Translations under genes and position numbers: made by a program
Shown: in pieces, positions 23,766 to 32,091 of the stretch
Layout of the letters: every line of letters begins with the position of its first letter
Numbering within the stretch: position 1 is the stretch's first letter
Source of the DNA: Iamia sp. SCSIO 61187
GTDB lineage: Bacteria > Actinomycetota > Acidimicrobiia > Acidimicrobiales > Iamiaceae
Assembly: GCF_019443745.1 (NCBI RefSeq)
Contig: NZ_CP050948.1
Coordinates: 3,476,001 to 3,540,000 of the forward strand
Direction of reading: 5' to 3'
Length of the DNA: 64,000 nucleotides
The notes under the pieces: model-generated
Database searches by the model: none
The model's input: only the letters and a program-made list of their open reading frames with translations
What the model was told of the DNA's origin: nothing

Positions 23766-25622
23766 GTGCACCTGGACCGGATCTCCTGCCCGGCGGACCT
23801 CCGCCGCCTGTCGTACGACCAGCTCGACGAGCTGGCGGGCGAGATCCGGGAGTTCATCGTCGACGCCATCGACCACGTCGGCAGCGGCCACCTGGGGTCC
23901 AACCTCGGTGCCGTCGAGCTGACCCTGGCCGTGCACCGGGTGTTCGACTCACCCCGCGACATCGTGCTGTGGGACACCGGTCACCAGGCCTACGTGCACA
24001 AGATCGTCACCGGCCGCCGCCAGCAGTTCGAGTTCCTCCGCCAGGCCGGCGGCCTCTCCGGCTACCCGTGCCGGGAGGAGTCCGAACACGACTGGGTCGA
24101 GAACAGCCACGCCTCGACCATCATCAGCTACGCCCACGGCCTCGCCGTGGCCCAGGAGTCCGACCAGGGCGAGGGCCGCCGGGTCGTGGCCATCATCGGC
24201 GACGGGTCGATGACCGGGGGCATGGCCTACGAGGCGCTCAACAACCTCGGCCACTCGGGCAAGAAGGCCATCATCATCCTCAACGACAACGGCCGGTCCT
24301 ACGCCCCGACGGTGAGCCGCCTGACCGAGACGGTGTCCCGGCTGCGCGTCGACCCCCGCTACGTCCGCCAGCGGACCCGCGCCGAGGAGGCCGTCCGCAA
24401 GGTCCCCTACGTGGGCGACCACCTGGCCTGGGGCATGCTCGGCGCCCTCGCCGGCGTGCGCGAGATGGTCGAGCCGCCGGTCTTCTTCGAGACCCTGGGC
24501 GTGAAGTACACCGGGCCGATCGACGGCCACGACGTCGCCGGGCTCGAGCGGGCCCTCCGCCACGCCGCCGAGCTCGACGAGCCCATCGTCGTCCACGTCC
24601 TCACCGACAAGGGCAAGGGCCACGCCCCGGCCGAGAACGACCCGATCAAGCGCATGCACGACTTCGGCCCGGGCGTGGCCAAGGCGGGCACGTGGACCGC
24701 CGCCTTCACCGAGGCCCTCATCAAGGAGGGCGAGAACCGGCCCGAGGTGGTCGCCATCACCGCGGCGATGCCCGACTCCACCGGTCTGCTGCCCTTCGGC
24801 GAGCGCTTCCCGGGCCGGATGATCGACGTCGGCATCGCCGAGCAGCACGCCGTCACCTCCGCCGCCGGCATGGCCATGGGCGGGCTGCGCCCCGTCGTGG
24901 CCCTCTACTCGACGTTCCTGACCCGGGCCATCGACCAGGCGAACCTCGACGTCGGCCTCCACGGCCAGCCCGTGGTGTTCTGCCTCGACCGGGCCGGGAT
25001 CACCGGCGACGACGGCCCCTCCCACCACGGCGTGCTCGACATGGTGCTGCTGTCGAAGATCCCGGGGATCACCATGTTCGCCCCGTCGTCGTACCAGGAG
25101 CTCCAGCAGCAGCTGCACGACGCCCTCGAGATCACCAGCGGCCCCGTCTCCCTGCGGTGGCCCAAGACCGCCTGCCCGCAGGTCGACGAGGGCGAGGTCG
25201 GCTCGGGCCTGAAGGGCCGCAAGCTGGCCAGCGGGACCGACGTGTGCCTCGTCGGCGTGGGCAAGATGCTCGCCGCGTGCAGCGAGGCGGCGGCCATCCT
25301 CGAGGAGCAGGGTGTCTCCTGCAGCGTGTGGGACCCGCGGGTCGTCCACCCCCTCGACCCCGCCCTGGTGGCCGACGCCGCCGACCACCCCGCCGTCGTG
25401 TGCATCGAGGACGGCTACCGCGACGGCGGCATCGGCATGACCCTGGCCGACCTGGTGGCCGAGGCCACCGTCGACCGGCCCCGCGGCGACCAGCCGGTCG
25501 TCCGGGTGATGGGCGTCCCCACCCAGTTCCTCGCCCACGGCAAGCCCGACGCCATCTTGGCCTCGCTCGACCTCGACGCCGCCGGCGTCGTCGCCGAGGC
25601 CCACCGCGCGCTCGGTCGCTAG
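23766..25622 (+). CDS. dxs: Dxs, 1-deoxy-D-xylulose-5-phosphate synthase
   Basis: The full-length 618-residue product has LWDTGHQAYVHKIVTGR, the thiamine-diphosphate motif GDGSMTGGMAYEALNN with ILNDN, the pyrimidine-domain DVGIAEQHAVTSAAGMA, FCLDRAGITGDDGPSHHG, and a transketolase C-terminal domain. It condenses pyruvate and glyceraldehyde 3-phosphate, the entry step of the MEP isoprenoid pathway, which also supplies the undecaprenyl carrier recycled by uppP in this window. GTG 23766 sits 6 nt from a TAGCGT box. Confidence 0.96.
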   Translation: MHLDRISCPADLRRLSYDQLDELAGEIREFIVDAIDHVGSGHLGSNLGAVELTLAVHRVFDSPRDIVLWDTGHQAYVHKIVTGRRQQFEFLRQAGGLSGYPCREESEHDWVENSHASTIISYAHGLAVAQESDQGEGRRVVAIIGDGSMTGGMAYEALNNLGHSGKKAIIILNDNGRSYAPTVSRLTETVSRLRVDPRYVRQRTRAEEAVRKVPYVGDHLAWGMLGALAGVREMVEPPVFFETLGVKYTGPIDGHDVAGLERALRHAAELDEPIVVHVLTDKGKGHAPAENDPIKRMHDFGPGVAKAGTWTAAFTEALIKEGENRPEVVAITAAMPDSTGLLPFGERFPGRMIDVGIAEQHAVTSAAGMAMGGLRPVVALYSTFLTRAIDQANLDVGLHGQPVVFCLDRAGITGDDGPSHHGVLDMVLLSKIPGITMFAPSSYQELQQQLHDALEITSGPVSLRWPKTACPQVDEGEVGSGLKGRKLASGTDVCLVGVGKMLAACSEAAAILEEQGVSCSVWDPRVVHPLDPALVADAADHPAVVCIEDGYRDGGIGMTLADLVAEATVDRPRGDQPVVRVMGVPTQFLAHGKPDAILASLDLDAAGVVAEAHRALGR

Positions 25623-25654
25623 ACCCCCGCGCCACCCGGCACCCACGTCGGTCC

Positions 25655-25772
25655 GTTCTGAGCCAGGACCCGGCCACCCGTGGCCGATCGGTGGCTCAGA
25701 ACGCCTCACGTCGCACCCACGGTCGTTCTGAGCCAGGATCCGGCCACCCGTGGCCGATCGGTGGCTCAGAAC
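25655..25772. repeat. Two tandem 48-bp palindromic elements
   Basis: Copies at 25655-25702 and 25725-25772 differ at one base. Each starts GTTCTGAGCCA and ends TGGCTCAGAAC (11-bp perfect inverted arms), with an inner CGGCCA-CCCG-TGGCCG hairpin. The second copy runs over the stop codon of the methyltransferase gene on the minus strand. The pair fills the gap between dxs and that gene and may act as a bidirectional terminator. Confidence 0.9.
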
Positions 25773-27271
25773 CGGGCGGGCCGATCCGCCGGTGCGCCGA
25801 GGCGGGTGCGGTACCAGGCGACGACGGGGTCGTCGGGGCGCAGGCGGTAGGCCTCGGTGAGGTCCTCGACCAGATCCGGCACCGCCGCCCCCTCCCGCAG
25901 GGCCTCGGCCGCCGCCACCCAGGCCGGGCGGTCGGAGGGCACCGGCACCGCCCCCACCTGCCGGGCCGAGAGCTTGAGGGCGTGGCGGCTCCGGGCCGTG
26001 CCGGCGGTGAGGGCCAGGGCCCACGCCGTGACGGGCGGGGCGCTCAGGGCGGCGGCCAGGAGCCAGACGGCGAGGTCGGGGTCCTCGACGCCGGTCCGGG
26101 GCTCGACCACGACGAGCGGGGTGGCGGGCAGGTAGGCGCCGTCGACGTCGACGGCCGCCTCGACCACGCGGGTCTGGGGGGCGACGAGGACCTTGGGCCG
26201 GAGGCGGGCCCGGAACCACGACGCCACCGCGGGGTCGTCGGCGGCGACGCCGGTGAGGTCGACCGCGGGCCGGGACCACGTCCGCCCGCCGATCCGGGCC
26301 GGGCGCACGCCCCAGCGGACGATGCCGGGGTCGACCATGCCCGTCGTGGCCACCCGGTCCAGGCCCTCGTCGTGCTCGACGACGTGGGCGGCCAGGGCGT
26401 AGTGGTGCTGGCGGAACCCGGCCGTGGTGGTGGCCACGTCGGCGATGGTGCCGGCGGCGGGGTCGAGGTGGACCTCGGGCACCCCCCGCACCCGGGCGAG
26501 CAGGGGCGACCACGTCGGCTCGGCGCCGGCGTCGGCCAGCGAATCGCCAGCGAATCGCCCTCCGACGCCGTCGTCGCGGCGCTCGAGCAGGAGGGCGCAG
26601 GTGTCGACGTCGGCGGCGAACGCCCGCCGGTCGAGCTCCCGCACCCCCAGGACCTCGGCCCGCGCCTCCACCGCCCGGCGCACGGCGCCGGTGTGGGCGG
26701 CGCCGAGCGCCGACTCGGGCTGGACCAGGACCACCCGCCCGCCGGGCCGGACGGCGTCGAGGGCGGCCAGGAGGAACAGGGCGGCGGCGTCGACGTAGCC
26801 GCCGGCGGCGGCGCCGAAGCGGGCCCTGAGCCGACGGCGGGCCTCGGGGTCGCGGGCCGTCGCCCGCGCCAGCTGGCCCAGGAACGGCGGGTTCCCCACG
26901 ACGAGGTCGAACCGCGCCCCCGACGGGGGGACGGATCCGGGTGCCCGGGTGCCCGGAATCGCCCCCAGATCGGGTGGGAGGGCCTCCAGCCCGTCACCGA
27001 GGCGGACGTCGGCCCCCGGCACCGCGGCCCGGCAGGCTGCGACCGCCCCGGGGTCGACGTCGAGACCGACCAGCACCGACGCCGGCGCCACCTCCCGGAC
27101 GGCGAGGAGGAAGGCCCCGCCGCCGACGGCCGGGTCGAGCACCCGCCACGGGGGCGCCGCGCCCCATCCCTCGACGGCCCAGGCCACCAGGGCGGCCGCC
27201 AGGTCCGGCGCCGTGTAGTACGCCCCCAGCGCCCGCCGCTCGGCCGGCGTCAGGTGGGTGGCGTCGGTCAG
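25766..27271 (-). CDS. N6-adenine DNA methyltransferase (Eco57I/type IIG-like)
   Basis: The 501-residue product begins TPAERRALGAYYTAP, has a SAM motif VLDPAVGGGAFLLAV near residue 45, the catalytic FDLVVGNPPFLGQLA (NPPF) near residue 120, and a C-terminal region like target-recognition parts of TaqI/Eco57I enzymes. No ATG, GTG or TTG precedes the conserved start. The best site is CTG 27271, overlapping the helicase stop as CTGA with GGAGG four bases ahead. There is no nuclease motif or cognate restriction gene, so it is an orphan methylase or part of a defence system. Confidence 0.82.
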   Translation of the reverse strand: MTDATHLTPAERRALGAYYTAPDLAAALVAWAVEGWGAAPPWRVLDPAVGGGAFLLAVREVAPASVLVGLDVDPGAVAACRAAVPGADVRLGDGLEALPPDLGAIPGTRAPGSVPPSGARFDLVVGNPPFLGQLARATARDPEARRRLRARFGAAAGGYVDAAALFLLAALDAVRPGGRVVLVQPESALGAAHTGAVRRAVEARAEVLGVRELDRRAFAADVDTCALLLERRDDGVGGRFAGDSLADAGAEPTWSPLLARVRGVPEVHLDPAAGTIADVATTTAGFRQHHYALAAHVVEHDEGLDRVATTGMVDPGIVRWGVRPARIGGRTWSRPAVDLTGVAADDPAVASWFRARLRPKVLVAPQTRVVEAAVDVDGAYLPATPLVVVEPRTGVEDPDLAVWLLAAALSAPPVTAWALALTAGTARSRHALKLSARQVGAVPVPSDRPAWVAAAEALREGAAVPDLVEDLTEAYRLRPDDPVVAWYRTRLGAPADRPARF

Positions 27272-28434
27272 CCCGCCTCCGCCAGCGGGTCCCAGGAGGT
27301 CAGGTCCTGGAGCCGGGCGTCGTTCGAGAACATCTCGATGATCGGGAGGTCGAGGCCCAGGCGCTTCTGCAGCCGCTTGACCTCGAGCTCCTCGTTCCAC
27401 AGGGCGAGGGTGACGACGAGGCCCTTCTCGCCGGCCCGGGCGGTGCGGCCCGACCGGTGGATGTAGGCCTTGTGGTCCTCGGGCGGGTCGCCGTGGACGA
27501 CGACGTCGACGTCGTCGACGTGGATGCCGCGGGCGGCCACGTCGGTGGCCACCAGGACGGGGAGCTTGCCGGCCATGAAGTCGGCGAGGGCCTTCTCCCG
27601 CAGCTTCTGGGGCAGGTCGCCGTGGATCGCCCGGGCGTTGACGCCCTCGTCCCGCAGGTCGTCGACCAGCCGGTCGGCGTAGCGCTTGGTCCGGGTGAAG
27701 ACGATGGTGCGGTTGGAGGCGTTGCCGATGGCGGCGATGACCTTCGACTTGTCCATCTGGTGGACGGCGATGAAGCGGTGCGTCATCTCCTCGACCGTCA
27801 CCGTGGCCGACTCGACCTCGTGGCGGACGGGGTCGGTCTGGTACCGGGTGACGAGCGTCTTGACGGCACCGTCGAGGGTGGCCGAGAACAGCAGGGTCTG
27901 GTGCCCGCCCTTGATGTGGCGGAGCAGCCACTCGACCTGGGGCAGGAACCCCATGTCGGCCATGCGGTCGGCCTCGTCGACGACGACGATCTCGATGTCG
28001 TCGAGCCAGACCTCCTTGCGCTCGATCATGTCGATCATGCGCCCGGGGGTGGCCACGACCACGTCGGCGCCGGACGCCAGCGACGCGATCTGGCCGGTCA
28101 TGTTGGCCCCGCCGTAGATCGCCACCACCCGGCGGTCGATGGCCTTGCCCAGGGGGATCAGCTCCTCGGACACCTGGGTGGCGAGCTCGCGGGTGGGCAC
28201 CAGGACCAGCGCCCGGGGGCGGCGGGGCTCGGCGGTGGGCACGCGCTGGAGGGTGGGCAGCCCGAAGGCGAGGGTCTTGCCCGAACCGGTCTTGGCCTTG
28301 CCGCACACGTCGCGGCCAGCCAGCGCATCGCTGATGGTGAGCTCTTGGATCGGAAACGCCTGGTCGATCCCCTTCTCGGAAAGGGCCTTGACCAGGGCGC
28401 CATCGACCCCGAGCTGCTCGAAGGTCGTCGTCAT
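27268..28434 (-). CDS. DEAD-box RNA helicase
   Basis: The 388-residue product has all core motifs in order: FPIQELT (Q motif), AKTGSGKTLAF (I), VPTRELATQV (Ia), VVVDEADRMADMGF (II), FSATLDG (III), RTIVFTRTKRYADRLVDDL (IV), VATDVAARGIHVDDVD (V) and YIHRSGRTARAG (VI). There is almost no C-terminal extension, so it is a minimal RhlE-like helicase acting on structured RNA. Its stop overlaps the putative CTG start of the DNA methyltransferase, an unusual pairing. Confidence 0.93.
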   Translation of the reverse strand: MTTTFEQLGVDGALVKALSEKGIDQAFPIQELTISDALAGRDVCGKAKTGSGKTLAFGLPTLQRVPTAEPRRPRALVLVPTRELATQVSEELIPLGKAIDRRVVAIYGGANMTGQIASLASGADVVVATPGRMIDMIERKEVWLDDIEIVVVDEADRMADMGFLPQVEWLLRHIKGGHQTLLFSATLDGAVKTLVTRYQTDPVRHEVESATVTVEEMTHRFIAVHQMDKSKVIAAIGNASNRTIVFTRTKRYADRLVDDLRDEGVNARAIHGDLPQKLREKALADFMAGKLPVLVATDVAARGIHVDDVDVVVHGDPPEDHKAYIHRSGRTARAGEKGLVVTLALWNEELEVKRLQKRLGLDLPIIEMFSNDARLQDLTSWDPLAEAG

Positions 28435-28486
28435 CTCGCCGACCAGCCTACGGGCGCGGCGCCGAGAACCCCCAAACAGCCTGGGC

Positions 28487-28975
28487 CTACGCGGGGAGGG
28501 CGGCCTCGATGGCCTCGGTCACCTGGGGATCCTCGGGCTCGACCTGGGGGGCGAAGCGGGCCTTCACGGCGCCGTCGGGTCCGATCAGGAACTTCTCGAA
28601 GTTCCAGCGGATGTCACCGTCGTGGCCGTCGGCGTCGGCGGCCTGGGTGAGCTCGGCGTAGAGCGGGTGGCGCTCGTCGCCGTTGACGTCGATCTTCTCC
28701 ATGATCGGGAAGGTGACGCCGTAGGTCGTCGAGCAGAAGGTCTGGATCTCCTCGGCGGTCCCCGGCTCCTGGCCCATGAACTGGTTGCACGGGAAGCCGA
28801 CGACGCTGAAGCCCTTGTCGGCGTAGGCCGCCTGGAGCTTCTCGAGGCCGGCGTACTGCGGGGTGAGCCCGCACTTGGAGGCGACGTTGACGGCCAGGAC
28901 GGCCTTGCCCTCGAACGCGTGGAGGTCGGCCTGCTCGCCGTCGAGGGTCTTGATCTGGTGGTCGTAGAGGGCCAT
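28487..28975 (-). CDS. Glutathione-peroxidase family thiol peroxidase
   Basis: The 162-residue product has NVASKCGLTPQY with peroxidatic C35 (Cys rather than selenocysteine), FPCNQFMGQEP (Q69, resolving C63) and RWNFEKFLIG (W124, N125), the complete catalytic set. Bacterial members usually take electrons from thioredoxin. It reduces hydroperoxides in the cytoplasm. It follows the helicase by 52 bases on the same strand but has its own context. Confidence 0.93.
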   Translation of the reverse strand: MALYDHQIKTLDGEQADLHAFEGKAVLAVNVASKCGLTPQYAGLEKLQAAYADKGFSVVGFPCNQFMGQEPGTAEEIQTFCSTTYGVTFPIMEKIDVNGDERHPLYAELTQAADADGHDGDIRWNFEKFLIGPDGAVKARFAPQVEPEDPQVTEAIEAALPA

Positions 28976-29002
28976 GGGCGTCAGTGTGCCGCGTCGGCCC
29001 GC

Positions 29003-29365
29003 TCACCGCGCCTCCCTCGGCGCCGCCGGGCCGCCCGGGCCCGGGGCCGAGAGGCGGACGCGGCGGCGCTCACCGTCGACCGCAACGCCCTCCTCGGCCA
29101 GACGTCGCGCCTGCTCGTCCTCGTGGCCGGGCACCAGCCGCCCGGCGGCGTTGACGACCCGCCACCACGGGAAGGCCCCACCGCTGGCCGAGAGGACCCG
29201 CCCGACGGCCCGGGACCGCCCCGGCCAGCCCGCCTCCTCGGCCACCTCGCCGTAGGTGACCACGTCGCCCGGCGCCAGCCCGCGCAGCACCTCCTCGATC
29301 GCCCGCTGGAGGTCCGGCTCGGCCCCGTCGGCCGCGTGCCGGCCGATGTGCTCGTCCGCACCCAT
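29003..29365 (-). CDS. Alkyltransferase-like protein (ATL), MGMT fold without the acceptor cysteine
   Basis: The 120-residue product from ATG 29365 has the MGMT DNA-binding domain: LQRAIEEVLRGLAPGDVVTY, GRSRAVGRVLSAS and AFPWWRVVNAAGRLVPG. In true O6-alkylguanine transferases the motif is PCHR; here it is PWWR, so the alkyl-accepting Cys is a Trp. ATLs bind alkylated guanine and recruit nucleotide excision repair instead of repairing directly. An upstream ATG at 29416 is possible but would lie in the palindrome separating this gene from the divergent SDR gene. Confidence 0.82.
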   Translation of the reverse strand: MGADEHIGRHAADGAEPDLQRAIEEVLRGLAPGDVVTYGEVAEEAGWPGRSRAVGRVLSASGGAFPWWRVVNAAGRLVPGHEDEQARRLAEEGVAVDGERRRVRLSAPGPGGPAAPREAR

Positions 29366-29380
29366 CCCCGCATCATCTCC

Positions 29381-29430
29381 GAACTCGGTGGCAGCCGTGG
29401 GACGAACGTCCCACATTCGCCACCGGGTTC
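29381..29430. repeat. 50-bp extended palindrome between divergent genes
   Basis: GAACTCGGTGGC and GCCACCGGGTTC form outer arms with one mismatch. Inside them GTGGGACG-AA-CGTCCCAC (29397-29414) is perfect. The element lies between the ATL and SDR starts, next to the SDR -10 box, and could be an operator or a REP-like element. Confidence 0.8.
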
Positions 29431-29441
29431 GACGGGGTGGG

Positions 29442-29447
29442 TACGGT
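29442..29447 (+). promoter_or_regulatory. Putative leaderless -10 element for the SDR operon
   Basis: TACGGT lies 7 nt before GTG 29455. Confidence 0.4.
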
Positions 29448-29454
29448 CGGGCGG

Positions 29455-30207
29455 GTGACCGGAGTCGAGGTGCCCGACGTCGAGGGCCGGACGGTGCTCG
29501 CCACCGGGGCGAGCACGGGCATCGGCGCCGGGATCGCCGAGCGGCTGGCGGCGCGGGGCGTCCGCCTCGCCCTGTGCGCCCGCACCGAGCCGACCCTCCC
29601 GGACGGGGCGACGGGAACCACCGCGTCGGTCGACGTGACCGACGCCGACGCCGTGGCCGACTGGGTCGACGGGGCGGCCGCCGCTCTGGGCCCCCTCGAC
29701 CTGTGCATCGCCAACGCCGGCATCCTCGGTCCCCTCGGACCGCTCCGCGACGACGACCCCGACCAGGTCGCGGCGACGTTCCGCACCAACGTCGAGGGCC
29801 TGGCCCACACCGCCGCGGCCTACGCCCGCCACGTCCGGGGCCGGCCCGGCGGCGGTGCGTTCCTCGCCATCTCGTCGGGGGCGGGCCGCAACCCCACGGC
29901 GGGGTGGGCGCCCTACGCGGCGTCGAAGGCGGCGGTCGACGCCCTCTGCCGGGCGCTGGCCGAGGAGGAGGCCGACGCCCCCCTCCGGGTCCTCGCCGTC
30001 GCCCCCGGCGTGGTCGACACCGGCATGCAGGAGGCGATCCGGTCGAGCCGCCCCGAGGCGTTCCCCCGCCACGACGCCTTCGTGCAGATGAAGGCGGACG
30101 GCGCCTTCAACACCGCCGGGTTCGTGGCCGACCACCTCCTGCGCCTGGCCTTCGGCCCCGACGACGAGGCCGACGTCCTCGTCCGGCTCCCCCAGGAGCA
30201 GCGATGA
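29455..30207 (+). CDS. Short-chain dehydrogenase/reductase (SDR)
   Basis: The 250-residue product has the classical SDR signature: VLATGASTGIGAGIAERLA (cofactor loop), SVDVTDADAV, CIANAGILG, SSGAGRNPTAGWAPYAASKA (Ser, Tyr, Lys triad) and VAPGVVDTGMQ. It is an NAD(P)H-dependent oxidoreductase of unknown substrate. GTG 29455 is preferred because it lies 7 nt from a TACGGT box. Its stop overlaps the ATG of a PhyH-type dioxygenase, and a beta-lactamase-fold hydrolase follows, so these form a small operon. Confidence 0.9.
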   Translation: MTGVEVPDVEGRTVLATGASTGIGAGIAERLAARGVRLALCARTEPTLPDGATGTTASVDVTDADAVADWVDGAAAALGPLDLCIANAGILGPLGPLRDDDPDQVAATFRTNVEGLAHTAAAYARHVRGRPGGGAFLAISSGAGRNPTAGWAPYAASKAAVDALCRALAEEEADAPLRVLAVAPGVVDTGMQEAIRSSRPEAFPRHDAFVQMKADGAFNTAGFVADHLLRLAFGPDDEADVLVRLPQEQR

Positions 30208-31037
30208 GCGGGCTGGATGTCGAGGCCGAGGAGCGGGCCGGGCACCTGGCGCGCATCGAGGCCGACGGCTGGACGATCGTCCCCGACGCCATCGAGCCGG
30301 CCCTGCTCGACCGGCTCGACGAGGCCCTCGCCCGGCTCGAGCGCGACCTCGACGCCCGTCCGGCCGACAACGCCTTCGAGGGCCGGGACACGGTGCGGAT
30401 CTACAACCTCCTCGCCCACGACCCGGTGTTCCAGGAGGTCCCGGTCCACCCTGCGGTCCTGCCCATCGTCGAGGGGGTGATCGGGCGCGGGTGCCTCGTC
30501 TCGTCGCTGTCGTCGATCGCCATCGGGCCCGACGAGGTGGCCCAGCCCCTCCACGTCGACGACGCCGTCATCCCCCTCCCCCGGCCCCACGTCCCCATCA
30601 TCTGCAACTCGATGTGGGCGCTGACCGACTTCACCGCCGCCAACGGCGCCACCCGGGTGGTCCCCGGCTCGCACCGGGCCGACAGCCAGCCCGACCCGTT
30701 CGCCGAGATCGACGCCGTCGCAGCCGAGATGCCGCGGGGGTCGGTGCTGATCTGGCCGGGGTCGACGTGGCACGGCGGCGGGGCCAACACGACCGACCAG
30801 CGCCGCACGGGGCTGGCCATGAACTACTGCGCCGGCTGGGTCCGCCAGCAGGAGAACCAGCAGCTCGGCATCCCCCTCGACGTGGCCCGCACCTTCCCCC
30901 CCGCCCTCCGGCGCCTGTGCGGGTTCGGCGTCTACCGCGGCCTCATCGGCCACATCGACAAGCACGACCCCGCCGTCGTGCTGCTGGACGAGCCCACCAG
31001 CGGGGAGCCGGCGACCCTGTTCGATCGGATCCGGTAG
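30204..31037 (+). CDS. Phytanoyl-CoA dioxygenase (PhyH)-family Fe(II)/2-oxoglutarate oxygenase
   Basis: The 277-residue product has the facial triad in LHVDDAV (H117, D119) and WPGSTWHGGGANTT (H190), and R200 for 2-oxoglutarate in TDQRRTGLAMNY. Flanking GATRVVPGSHRADSQ and YCAGWVRQQENQ blocks are typical of PhyH proteins. These enzymes hydroxylate small molecules or fatty acyl chains; substrate is unknown. It is translationally coupled (ATGA) to the SDR upstream, suggesting sequential hydroxylation and oxidation. Confidence 0.87.
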   Translation: MSGLDVEAEERAGHLARIEADGWTIVPDAIEPALLDRLDEALARLERDLDARPADNAFEGRDTVRIYNLLAHDPVFQEVPVHPAVLPIVEGVIGRGCLVSSLSSIAIGPDEVAQPLHVDDAVIPLPRPHVPIICNSMWALTDFTAANGATRVVPGSHRADSQPDPFAEIDAVAAEMPRGSVLIWPGSTWHGGGANTTDQRRTGLAMNYCAGWVRQQENQQLGIPLDVARTFPPALRRLCGFGVYRGLIGHIDKHDPAVVLLDEPTSGEPATLFDRIR

Positions 31038-31039
31038 CG

Positions 31040-31861
31040 GTGCCGTCCGTGCCGGACCCGGGCCCGCTGGCGGCCGTGGCCGAGTGGCCGGTGGCCAACG
31101 CCGGCGCCGCGGTCGTCGGTCCCGAGGGCATCCGCCACGCCATCGGCGACCTCGACCGGCCCTACTGGCTGGCGTCGGTCACCAAGCCCCTGTTCGCCAC
31201 CGCGGTGCTGGTGGCGATCGAGGAGGAGACCCTCACCCTCGACACCCCGGCCGGACCGGAGGGGTCCACCGTGGCCCACCTCCTCAGCCACGCGTCCGGG
31301 CTCGGCCTCGACGGCGGCGAGCTGGCCAAGCCGGGCCGCCGGCGGATCTACAGCAACGCCGCCTACAACCTCCTCGGCACCACCCTCACCGGCGCCTGCG
31401 ACCTGTCCGCCGCCACCTACCTCCACGAGGCCGTGCTGGCCCCGCTGGGCATGGCGGCGACCGGCCTCGACGGGTCGCCGGCCAGCGGCGCCACCAGCAC
31501 GGTCGCCGACCTGACCCGCTGGGTGGGCGAGCTGCTGCGCCCCCGCCTGCTCGCCGCCGAGACCGTGGCCCGGGCCCGGACCGTCGCCTTCCCCGGCCTC
31601 GACGGGCTCGTGCCCGGGTACGGCAAGCAGTCGCCCAACGACTGGGGGCTGGGGTTCGAGATCAAGGGGTCGAAGGACCCGCACTGGACCGCCCGCGACG
31701 GCGACCCGGCGACCTTCGGCCACTTCGGCCGGAGCGGGACCTTCGTCTGGGTCGACCCCCACCGCGACGTGGGCCTGGTGGTGCTGACCGACCGGGAGTT
31801 CGAGGCCTGGGCCAAGCCCCTCTGGCCGGCGCTGTCGGAGGCGGTCCTGGCCGAGGCCTGA
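31040..31861 (+). CDS. Serine hydrolase of the beta-lactamase/class C fold
   Basis: The 273-residue product has LASVTKPLFATAVLV (SxxK with the nucleophilic Ser), RRIYSNAAYNLLGT (YxN) and TFGHFGRSGTFVWVDP in place of KTG. It is short and lacks a signal peptide, so it is probably a cytoplasmic esterase or peptidase rather than a beta-lactamase. GTG 31040 begins two bases after the dioxygenase stop, continuing that operon. Confidence 0.83.
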   Translation: MPSVPDPGPLAAVAEWPVANAGAAVVGPEGIRHAIGDLDRPYWLASVTKPLFATAVLVAIEEETLTLDTPAGPEGSTVAHLLSHASGLGLDGGELAKPGRRRIYSNAAYNLLGTTLTGACDLSAATYLHEAVLAPLGMAATGLDGSPASGATSTVADLTRWVGELLRPRLLAAETVARARTVAFPGLDGLVPGYGKQSPNDWGLGFEIKGSKDPHWTARDGDPATFGHFGRSGTFVWVDPHRDVGLVVLTDREFEAWAKPLWPALSEAVLAEA

Positions 31862-32091
31862 CACCGCCACGACGGCCTGGGCGAGGCACGTTCCGGCGGT
31901 CTCGGGCCGGAGCCTGGCGCCGGTCGGCCGGCCCGGCGCGGCGGCCACGCTCGGCGATCAGCGAGACCACGCAGTGTGGTCGAAACCCTCATCGCTCCGG
32001 TGGCCCCGCCGATGGACGGCGCATGCCTCTCGTGCTGCTCCGGGTCCCGGCCGTCGCCCCCGCGGCGCGGGGCCGGGTCTGAGGGCCTGAC
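31862..32091. other. Intergenic region, no feature recognised
   Basis: These 230 bp between the serine hydrolase and the APH-type kinase are GC-rich with a few scattered short inverted repeats. No start-stop frame with coding character, no convincing promoter and no match to the dispersed repeats is seen. The kinase start is GTG 32092. Confidence 0.4.

Noticed and set aside
25655-25772. CRISPR or insertion-sequence remnant
   Set aside because: Only two copies, each a self-contained palindrome, with no spacer, transposase or target-site duplication.
23609-27466. A very long open frame (about 1285 codons) over dxs and the methyltransferase
   Set aside because: It is an out-of-frame shadow caused by high GC. 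Its Arg/Pro/Gly composition is implausible and it overlaps two genes with clear motifs.
31040-31861. Beta-lactamase resistance gene
   Set aside because: The SxxK and YxN motifs are present, but the KTG motif is replaced and no signal peptide exists, so an esterase or peptidase role is more likely.
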